A DNA stretch of 64,000 bases from Sergeia podlipaevii (Eukaryota > Euglenozoa > Kinetoplastea > Trypanosomatida > Trypanosomatidae): NCBI GenBank assembly GCA_030849805.1, contig JASANZ010002258.1, forward strand, positions 57,931 through 121,930, written 5' to 3'. The notes beneath the pieces are model-generated. The model did not search any database, had not been told where the DNA came from, and saw only the letters and a list, made by a program, of their open reading frames with translations. The stretch's first letter is position 1. Each line of letters starts with the position of its first letter. Of the stretch, positions 57,742-64,000 are shown in pieces. The translations under genes were made by a program, and so were the position numbers.

Positions 57742-58218
57742 ATTGGATGTAGTACGCGCGTGTATATATTTGCCAGTGCCCTTTATATATATACTTTTGT
57801 GTTTATTGCCCCTTTGTTATTGTGGTTCACTGTTCAACCGCAAGTTCTACGTGCATACAGAGAAAAAGAAAGAGGATGTCTCCAAGACCGCGATTACAAA
57901 TATAAAAAGAGAGGGAGAGAGTCGTTATATGGTTGGGCAAAAACAAAAGAATAAATGGGGCGGCAGCAAACACAGAAAAAAGAAAACAGAAAAAGCCTCG
58001 CACAGAGCCCTGCCTTTCATCACCAAAGAGCAATCATGTTGATATATTTAGCGTTTACACACATATATGCGCGTGAGCAGGCATGACTGCATCAGCCCCC
58101 ACCACCACCACCAACCCGCTCCACCCCCGGTGCCGCCTTGCCACCTCACACATTGCCACTCACAACCAAATCACCACGCGCGATCACCGCCCACTGCTAC
58201 AACCAGTACAAATAAGCC
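57693..58218. other. Spacer between WDR33 and the PAP2 gene
   Basis: About 0.5 kb. Left part holds the AG-less pyrimidine tract; the rest is the WDR33 3' UTR with CCACCACCA repeats near 58096-58112. No gene was seen. Confidence 0.6.
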
Positions 58219-59589
58219 CTACACGGCATTGGCAAACTCGTCCATCATGAAATCATCTGCCACGTCACGCTCCTTCTCCTCGAGGGCGCCTGGCTTATTC
58301 CTACCCCAGTACTTGATCTCATTACTGCAAGAGGCTAGCATGTTGCCCAGCGGACTCCAGGCCACGTTGTGGACAGGGTTCGCCTTGTCGCGGAACTTCT
58401 CGTGCGCTGCCTCAATGGTGGCTGCATCGCGGATCGACTCCAACACGCCGTGCACCTCGGCCCCATCACACTCGTCTACCATCCAGTACACCACCTTGCC
58501 ATCGGCACCGGTGCTAGCAAAAAGATCAGGCAGCGTAGGGTGCCAGTCCACTTTATCCACAGATACCGTGTGGCCTTGAAAGCGAATCAACTCGGGCTGA
58601 GGTTTGCGGATATCCCACAGCTTGATGGTGGCGTCCTTGGCCGCACTGAGAAGCATGTCGCCTGAAGGATGCCAGCGCACGCAGGTAAGGGCCTGGCTAT
58701 GGCCATGAAGAGCTGCTATGCTGCCGCGTGCCGCCGTGCGTGGATCCCAGAGCCTGACCTGTGTGTCCTGACTTCCAGTGGCAATAAGAGAGCGAAAGGG
58801 ATGCCAGTTGGCCGTCGTCACGTCGCCGCCGTGGCCTTCCAGTTTCACGTCCTCATGCGTTTGCTCCTGCGGAGACGTCGAGTTGTTATTCGCGTTGGAG
58901 GACGCCGCGTTCATGCCCATCGCGGCGGTATCCCACACACGCGCGGAGCCGTCCTGTCCCGCAGTGCAGAACTTTCCCTCCAGTGGTGCCCACGTGATTT
59001 CGCGTACCGCGCGGTGGTTAGAGTCCATTTCCGAGATGAGCACAAAGTTAGAGCGCCACAGCTTCACCTTACCAGCATCGTCACCACTGAGAATTAGGTC
59101 GGTGCGCGGGCCCCATGCGATAGCGCGGCAGGCACGATTGTCCTCGTGAGCACGTGTCTTCACCTCTAAGCCAAAGGACTGTCCATTGAAGAGAAGAAAC
59201 TCGCCTTGGCTAGTCGAGCACAGCAGGCGGCGCCCGTTCGGGGCCCACTGCAAACCATACAAAGGTATGCGAATACGTGCGCTGCGCACGTCAGGGTGCA
59301 TGGACGTGTTCACCCACTGCGTGCAGAGGCCTGTGCTAGGATTGAAAGGGGTCTCACGCGCGGCTAGTAGATCCTTCATGTAGTACTCGTGTGGAGGTAC
59401 GTGGTAGCTGTACTGCGTCTTGCGCGGAAGCAGACGGGTCTGCACGTGACGAATGGCAGGTGAGTAGAAGTCTACAGGGCGCTGGCCTTTGAGCTTGCGG
59501 CGCGGGGCGTACTCCTCAGGGTCGTAGTCGGCACGAGGGCGGCGACGCTGAGGGCCGCTGCCATCGCCATATGTGCGTTGACGATCCAT
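58219..59589 (-). CDS. WDR33: WDR33/Pfs2-type polyadenylation-factor subunit
   Basis: 456 residues from the ATG at 59589. A basic N-terminus (DRQRTYGDGSGPQRRRPR) is followed by the WDR33/Pfs2-specific segment before the propeller (LLPRKTQYSYHVPPHEYYM). Seven WD repeats (~110-420) follow with clear repeats such as GDDAGKVKLWRSN, GQDGSARVWD, GSQDTQVRLWD and AAKDATIKLWD. The protein is part of the CPSF complex that recognises the poly(A) signal and cleaves pre-mRNA in the nucleus. In trypanosomatids polyadenylation is coupled to trans-splicing of the next gene, so it serves nearly all mRNAs. It lacks the long Gly/Pro-rich C-terminal extension of animal WDR33. Confidence 0.92.
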   Translation of the reverse strand: MDRQRTYGDGSGPQRRRPRADYDPEEYAPRRKLKGQRPVDFYSPAIRHVQTRLLPRKTQYSYHVPPHEYYMKDLLAARETPFNPSTGLCTQWVNTSMHPDVRSARIRIPLYGLQWAPNGRRLLCSTSQGEFLLFNGQSFGLEVKTRAHEDNRACRAIAWGPRTDLILSGDDAGKVKLWRSNFVLISEMDSNHRAVREITWAPLEGKFCTAGQDGSARVWDTAAMGMNAASSNANNNSTSPQEQTHEDVKLEGHGGDVTTANWHPFRSLIATGSQDTQVRLWDPRTAARGSIAALHGHSQALTCVRWHPSGDMLLSAAKDATIKLWDIRKPQPELIRFQGHTVSVDKVDWHPTLPDLFASTGADGKVVYWMVDECDGAEVHGVLESIRDAATIEAAHEKFRDKANPVHNVAWSPLGNMLASCSNEIKYWGRNKPGALEEKERDVADDFMMDEFANAV

Positions 59590-60077
59590 AGTCAATTCTC
59601 CTCTTTAAAGAAAAAAAAAATGGTGTGGATAGAGCAAGAATGCTAACTACAAAGATAAAGAAGAATGTATATGTGCGTGTAAGCACTACTGTCTTATTCA
59701 AAACACCTTACTTCCCCTCAGCACTCTTCTCTTCTACAATAATGTTCCTCCTTGCGTGTGCACAGCTGTTCGTAGCACTTGCCTGCCCTGTAAAGAAAAA
59801 AAAAAAAAACGGGGGAACAAAAAAGAAAATGTCATCAAATGTGCACCAACGAAATAAAACACGAGTGTTAAACAAAAGGAGCGCCGAACAGGAACACAAA
59901 TATGAACGTAGATACTACAGCATGAAATGCATCTATTCTTTTTTTTTTCTTTTTTTCTAATGAATGAAGTTAGATGTGATGAAAATGCAATTTAAAAAAA
60001 AGGGAGAGAGAGAGAAAGAGAGAACAAGAACTTTCTCTTTCGACCAATACGACACACACAGGCACTCCCCCCCCCCC
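59590..60077. other. Spacer between the lipid kinase and WDR33
   Basis: Holds the WDR33 acceptor, A12-A13 runs, a GA repeat near 60004-60022 and a C11 run (60067-60077) that ends right at the kinase stop codon. No gene was seen. Confidence 0.6.
59603..59620 (-). promoter_or_regulatory. Acceptor for WDR33
   Basis: A T10 run, CTTT and AAAG on the minus strand; the AG at 59603-59604 lies 13 nt upstream of the ATG. Confidence 0.7.
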
Positions 60078-61187
60078 TTAACACACCAGAAACTGCAGAA
60101 ACCTATCGGACAGCGCTACTGACACCTCTGTACCACGTGCCACATGCACTGGCTCTCCATCCAGCATCATCAGTACACCACCCTCCAAGCCGCGCTCCTT
60201 CGCCTGAACAGCAGCAGCAGCAGTGCTGGATCCTGCAGCGACTCCCTCCTCCTCCTCCACTGTAAACTTCAGCCTTGTCACGCCTTGGTGGCACCTCACA
60301 CCATCCTCCTCCATAAGAGCCCCCTCACGTGCCTCGCACTGCAGTAGGTGCCACATGCGACTGCGCGATGCTTCAGTGGTGGCGACGGTGACAGAAAGCG
60401 TGCGGTGCTTGTACGTAGCCTCAGGAGTAAGTGTGTACCCCCCATGTTGGAGAGGCATCTGCGCCGCGAGTAGCATTCGGATTGGAGAGTTATACGTGAT
60501 GCATGTGATGTCACCGCTACTGGTGTCCTCCACGCGCTTGGCAAACCCCTCACCATTATGCATGTGCTTCTCCTCTTTTCCTCCTCGGCACTGCAGTTCT
60601 GCGGTACAGGAGATGCACTCCTGTTTCAGCGCTGTGTACATGGCCGCCATGCGGAACTTGTTCTGCGGCATGGGTAGCGCAACGTACTCATCACCAATAT
60701 CATTGATTGCGTGAAAGCGAGACACAATCTGCGCATAAGTGCCCACCGCGACGTAGGAGCACACGTATCGCGCCAGTACACCGTCTAAGCGCACCTCCCA
60801 CAGCGGCACCGCATCTACTCTGCCCATCACAAAGCTGGATACGGACCTTTCCGCTGAGGTCACGCCCAGCGAGTTGGCGATCGAATTCTGCAAGCCTGTC
60901 GGTACCAACACGATTGGCCGCCTCAGCAGTTCCGTCTCTGCTGTCATGCCCAGCACGTTCGCCACACTGCTGACGGTGCCGTCGCCTCCGCACACAATGA
61001 GGCACTCCGACTTGGGAAGGTGTTGGTGCAGTGCGGGGTCTATGCTAACATGAGGTACATGCACGTCATGATGAATGATACCCGCGCGGTCTAAGTACTG
61101 CTGGAGAGCACTTGAGAAGACGGAGAGACCCTCCCTAGCACCGCTGCGAGTGTTAATGACGACAACACATCTTTTGAATAAAGGCAT
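60078..61187 (-). CDS. Sphingosine/diacylglycerol-kinase-like lipid kinase
   Basis: 369 residues from the ATG at 61187; the longer frame begins with TTG. The DAGK catalytic domain starts at once (VVVINTRSGAREG; phosphate-binding loop CGGDGTVSSVANVLG with GGDGT at 67-71). The second glycine motif, normally PxGSGN or PLGTGN, reads PTGLQN (96-101) followed by SIANSLGV. A two-lobed layout of the sphingosine/ceramide/DAG kinase group is otherwise visible, with DGVLARYVCSYVAVGTYAQ in the second half. The nucleotide site is probably usable because GGDGT is intact, but the changed motif could alter lipid specificity or activity. A short Ala/Ser run interrupts the last strands. Confidence 0.82.
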   Translation of the reverse strand: MPLFKRCVVVINTRSGAREGLSVFSSALQQYLDRAGIIHHDVHVPHVSIDPALHQHLPKSECLIVCGGDGTVSSVANVLGMTAETELLRRPIVLVPTGLQNSIANSLGVTSAERSVSSFVMGRVDAVPLWEVRLDGVLARYVCSYVAVGTYAQIVSRFHAINDIGDEYVALPMPQNKFRMAAMYTALKQECISCTAELQCRGGKEEKHMHNGEGFAKRVEDTSSGDITCITYNSPIRMLLAAQMPLQHGGYTLTPEATYKHRTLSVTVATTEASRSRMWHLLQCEAREGALMEEDGVRCHQGVTRLKFTVEEEEGVAAGSSTAAAAVQAKERGLEGGVLMMLDGEPVHVARGTEVSVALSDRFLQFLVC

Positions 61188-61417
61188 CTCCTTTGTGTAA
61201 AGTAACACGTACGAGCGCAATGCCACCTGCAATGGACGTATTTTTTTTTCGGCAATCTACAACTATGGAAACTGTGGGCGTTTGCTTCTATCTTTAAAAA
61301 AAAAAAAAGGTCAATAGCAATGATTGATTTGCACCTCCCCCCCCCCGGTATTGTTTTAAATTTCTTTTTGTTAAGCTTTTCCTTCTTTTCCCCTCTCCTG
61401 CCTACGGGAAAGTTGGG

Positions 61418-61882
61418 TATGTTATGTAGATATGTGATCTCACGGCGGGGGCGTGTATAATAACAAAACAGAAGAAAGAAGAACAAGAAGAGAAGGTGTG
61501 CTAGTCTCAAGTAGTCCATAGTTGAGGGGGGGGGGGGGAGGGGAGTTACCTCATTGAAAAGAAACAAGGACGCTCCTGGTAGCAAAATAAATTTAATGAA
61601 AAAAAAAAAAGAGATGGGGAATGAGGAAGATGATCGATACGCTTTCCTGTCTCNTATGTTATGTTGATATGTGATCTCACGGCGGGGGCGTGTATAACAA
61701 CAAGAAGAGAAGAAAGAAGAACAAGAAGAGAAGGTGTGCTAGTCTCAAATAGTCCATAGTTGAGGGGGGGGGAGTTACCTCATTGAAAAGAAACAAGGAC
61801 GCTCCTGGTAGCAAAATAAATTTAATGAAAAAAAAAAAAGAGATGGGGAATGAGGAAGATGATCGATACGCTTTCCTGTCTC
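61418..61882. repeat. Tandem direct duplication of ~236 bp around a single N
   Basis: Copy 1 is 61418-61653, the N is at 61654, and copy 2 is 61655-61882. Copies start TATGTTATGT and end CTTTCCTGTCTC. They differ by about six substitutions and in the G-run (13 G, A, 4 G in copy 1 against 9 G in copy 2); the last ~105 nt are identical. Copy 1 ends exactly at the N and copy 2 begins right after it, which is how two overlapping contig ends look when joined without collapsing. Confidence 0.9.
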
Positions 61883-61998
61883 GATGACAAATACGCTCGT
61901 AAATCATCAAGTCCTAGGTGTACACATAAAACGCCGAGTCCAACAAACGCGCAATAGGGGAAGCAAATGAACAACAATACTCTGTGCACATGATCCAT
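61822..61998 (-). CDS. Possible 58-residue single-helix membrane protein
   Basis: Weakly supported. From the ATG at 61998 the frame encodes a hydrophobic helix (VLLFICFPYCAFVGLGVLCV) flanked by HR and by GLDDLRAYLSSRQES, then reads into the A-rich duplicated block (FLIPHLFFFFH). The frame is open upstream for 18 codons with three EEEG units (12-nt repeat, 62011-62050), but has no ATG there and begins after a TAG. Either a short real protein, a remnant, or the C-terminal end of a gene damaged by the nearby assembly join is possible. Confidence 0.25.
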   Translation of the reverse strand: MDHVHRVLLFICFPYCAFVGLGVLCVHLGLDDLRAYLSSRQESVSIIFLIPHLFFFFH

Positions 61999-62010
61999 GA
62001 TCGGGGTCAC

Positions 62011-62050
62011 GTCCCCCTCTTCCTCCCCCTCTTCCTCCCCCTCTTCCTCA
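62011..62050. repeat. Twelve-nt tandem repeat (CCCCCTCTTCCT), about three copies
   Basis: On the minus strand it reads as GAG GAA GAG GGG units in the frame that continues into the possible 58-residue protein. Confidence 0.85.
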
Positions 62051-62213
62051 TCAAACTCTGGCTAAGAATAATAATGTTGCTTTTTTTTTCATAAATGATG
62101 CAAGCAACGGGGAGGGAAGTAAAAGGAAGAACTTTTAGTCACTAGTCTATATGTGTTTATAGAGAGAGAGAGAGGTGATGAGTGCATGCGTCAAGAGCAT
62201 CAATGTGAGTACC

Positions 62214-63827
62214 TTACCAGAGGCGGTGATGCATGCCATACTCATCATGCCGCCTAGACACTTTGAATCCATAACGCACACCTAGCAGCACCATCGTAAC
62301 AAACACAAAAAGTGATAGCATAACGTTTAGTCCAAGGGGATCGCGGCGAATCGTCACAATATCCTCATTTTCTTCCGAACTGTCTCGCGTGCTCAGCGCT
62401 CGTGGATTCCACTGATATCGCTTCCGCAGATAGCGAGACACTTGGGCTCTCCTGTATACCTGCTCCGCCACATCCCAACATGTGGGGCACATCTCGGCAG
62501 TAGGGAACTGTCTCTTGGGTACCTGCGGGTCCGTGGAAGCATCCTTCGCCAGGTGGCCGTTGACAATATTATGCACTCGCCACAAGCTCAGCGCAGCATC
62601 CTCCATTGGGTCAAACTTCGACCGCATGAAGTGAATGCGGCACACTTCACAACTAAAGAACTGTCGCGAGTAGTTATAAATAACGTTCAGTATGTCTGCG
62701 CCAGGGTAAAGATTTGGATCCGCGTTAACCGAGAGAGAATGGTAGAGTAGCCAAAGCCCACAAGGAAAGCCGCGATAGTTAGGAGAGCTGCCGCGGCAGG
62801 TCTGCCAGTTTAGGTCGCGCGGATGAGTGCCGCTAAATGGAATCTCCGCTGCAAGCACGGCTGCCTGCCAGTCTAACATATCAAGAGGTTCCAATTCTTG
62901 TGGCTTGCCGTCCCTCAATATGTTAGAAGAACCAGCATATGTGCCCTTTGGCTTCTGCTGATGTGTGTATAAATAGTGAAGCAGCACCTCAGCCCTAAGA
63001 CCAGGGAGGGTGTGATTCACTGCCTGTAGAAAGTCAACAAGAGCTGTGCGACGGTCGGTGGTCGCCATGCCGGCGAGAGGGACTTCGCTGAACACTATAG
63101 TAAGAAACGCGTTGCTCACGTCAGAGGCAACAAACTCCTTCTCCTCTACAAAGGGCACTGCTTTTCCGTTGGCGTCTTGAGCCTTCTTCTTTGCCTCAAT
63201 AGCCCCTGCTCTCTCAAGGACCAGTGTGCGTCTGATATTAGCACAGCGCTCGCCCTCACTCACATCATACCCTGGCAGTGTGCTCGCCACGTGCTCACGC
63301 CACAGCTGCGTCACTCTACTTTCAAGGTGATACATGTCGGTATCTACCTCCACTCGTTTCATATATGTAGATATATCCCATGTAGGAGGAGCAGCCGCGG
63401 TGTCACCGCTCTTTGGTAACGGCAGAAACAAGAGCACCGTTGGTACCCCCATAACCTTCTGCTGCTGGCAGCTCGCGACACCTTCACCGCAGTTGATCGC
63501 AGCCACGCCAAGGCCATGTACACCTCCGCCAACACCGTTGCCCTCACTCTCCCATGTTTTGCGCGCAAACGCAGTATACTCGGGGGTTGTGACTCGGCAG
63601 TGGCCACAGCCGTTGTTGTAAAATAAGAAAACCCACGGGCACCTCGTTGCATACGGATGTAGAGAAGCAATATCAGTATCCTTCATCTCCGCCACCTCCT
63701 TATCAACAGCAAAGAGGCTGTTCGGAGATATGATTCCCACACTTGTGGAAGCCACCGCTGCATTTACAGTTAGCAGCAGCAAAACAAGTGCAACTAGAAC
63801 ACAAAAGAAATCTATATGCAGCCCCAT
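62214..63827 (-). CDS. QSOX: QSOX-type quiescin sulfhydryl oxidase
   Basis: 537 residues. A signal peptide (1-26) is followed by a thioredoxin domain (~35-165) with active site C74-G-H-C77 in NNGCGHCRVT. A middle helical region (~230-340) corresponds to the pseudo-Erv domain. An Erv/ALR domain (~345-460) has CRGSSPNYRGFPCGLWLLYH and the redox pair CEVC in FFSCEVCRIHF, then CPTC. A C-terminal membrane helix (~505-527) and a short tail follow. The enzyme introduces disulfides into proteins in the ER or secretory route, passing electrons via FAD to oxygen. The single thioredoxin domain is as in protist and plant QSOX. The acceptor at 63843-63844 supports the ATG at 63827. Confidence 0.94.
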   Translation of the reverse strand: MGLHIDFFCVLVALVLLLLTVNAAVASTSVGIISPNSLFAVDKEVAEMKDTDIASLHPYATRCPWVFLFYNNGCGHCRVTTPEYTAFARKTWESEGNGVGGGVHGLGVAAINCGEGVASCQQQKVMGVPTVLLFLPLPKSGDTAAAPPTWDISTYMKRVEVDTDMYHLESRVTQLWREHVASTLPGYDVSEGERCANIRRTLVLERAGAIEAKKKAQDANGKAVPFVEEKEFVASDVSNAFLTIVFSEVPLAGMATTDRRTALVDFLQAVNHTLPGLRAEVLLHYLYTHQQKPKGTYAGSSNILRDGKPQELEPLDMLDWQAAVLAAEIPFSGTHPRDLNWQTCRGSSPNYRGFPCGLWLLYHSLSVNADPNLYPGADILNVIYNYSRQFFSCEVCRIHFMRSKFDPMEDAALSLWRVHNIVNGHLAKDASTDPQVPKRQFPTAEMCPTCWDVAEQVYRRAQVSRYLRKRYQWNPRALSTRDSSEENEDIVTIRRDPLGLNVMLSLFVFVTMVLLGVRYGFKVSRRHDEYGMHHRLW

Positions 63828-63842
63828 TACGAAACTAACGTA

Positions 63843-63892
63843 CTAGACGTGACCATACAAAAAAAAAAAAAAACAGAAGAAAAAAAAACATG
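63843..63892 (-). promoter_or_regulatory. Acceptor for QSOX
   Basis: Two T-rich tracts (T8 and T15) are followed by GTATGGTCACGTCTAG on the minus strand; the AG at 63843-63844 is 15 nt upstream of the ATG. Confidence 0.7.
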
Positions 63893-64000
63893 AAATCGTC
63901 AAACACAAATTATACATGACCCTCTACAACGGCTCAAAACAACATAACAACAAACCAACAAATACATTTCATTAAATAGCACTGACTTAGACTAAAAGAA

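Larger units (their letters stand above)
61188..62213. other. Spacer between QSOX and the lipid kinase
   Basis: Contains the kinase leader (first AG 61191-61192, 3 nt before the ATG), a C10-C11 run near 61337-61346, the tandem duplication with N, the 12-nt repeat and the doubtful 58-codon frame. Sequence accuracy is suspect around 61654. Confidence 0.6.

Noticed and set aside
61091..61585. 164-codon minus-strand frame overlapping the lipid-kinase 5' end and duplication copy 1
   Set aside because: Composed of K/F/L/P homopolymer translations and conflicts with the kinase frame; its start repeats in copy 2 only because of the duplication.
1..64000. Mobile elements, CRISPR arrays, bacterial-type operons or transferred genes
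   Set aside because: No transposase, reverse transcriptase, terminal repeats or spacer-repeat pattern was seen. Apart from a few orphans of unrecognised family, the genes have eukaryotic/kinetoplastid relatives.

Overview
The window is nuclear DNA from a trypanosomatid (Kinetoplastea). All 25 confidently called genes lie on the minus strand with no strand switch and no recognisable introns. Most have a pyrimidine tract followed by an AG (a spliced-leader acceptor) just upstream of the first ATG. The gene content is also kinetoplastid. Coding DNA is fairly GC-balanced. Spacers are AT-rich, 0.4-2 kb, and full of A/T runs and short dinucleotide repeats. This looks like one piece of a polycistronic transcription unit read from right to left. 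From memory, PAN2, ATG4.1, Ku80 and QSOX orthologues map together on Trypanosoma brucei chromosome 6 and Leishmania major chromosome 30, so synteny is likely. The genus cannot be fixed from sequence alone; the moderate GC would suit a monoxenous or symbiont-bearing lineage better than Leishmania.

Layout from right (transcribed first) to left: QSOX-type sulfhydryl oxidase; a spacer with a 237-bp duplication around a single N; a sphingosine/diacylglycerol-kinase-like lipid kinase; WDR33 (polyadenylation factor); dolichyl-diphosphatase-like PAP2 protein; alpha/beta hydrolase; small acidic-tailed membrane protein; TBC RabGAP; PP2C phosphatase; MAP kinase; TM9 nonaspanin; kinesin; Ku80; TBC1D23-like; mid-SUN protein; FKBP15-like; large beta-propeller-like orphan; small mitochondrial protein; large type I surface protein; LIM-type mitochondrial candidate; ATG4; eight-finger C2H2 mitochondrial candidate; PAN2; a conserved-looking orphan; Tul1/DSC-type RING ligase; and the N-terminal part of a mitochondrial carrier cut by the window edge.

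The genes do not form a single pathway, as expected in a trypanosomatid transcription unit. Some themes recur. Endosome/Golgi traffic: TBC1D23-like, FKBP15-like, TBC RabGAP, TM9 protein, Tul1-like ligase, ATG4. ER folding and glycosylation: QSOX, dolichyl diphosphatase, mid-SUN protein. mRNA 3'-end metabolism: WDR33 and PAN2. Candidate mitochondrial proteins: carrier, C2H2, LIM, 119-aa protein.

I found no mobile element, CRISPR array, tRNA, rRNA or clear novel multi-gene system. The points most worth a second look are the duplication at the N (probably an uncollapsed contig join), several genes with predicted 5' UTRs of 0-5 nt, a gene whose pyrimidine tract has no AG before the ATG, a MAP kinase with a TRY activation motif and an acidic insert, and the TBC1D23-like/FKBP15-like pair. 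Many start sites were moved inward from the longest open frame because that frame begins at GTG/TTG or lies upstream of the predicted splice acceptor.
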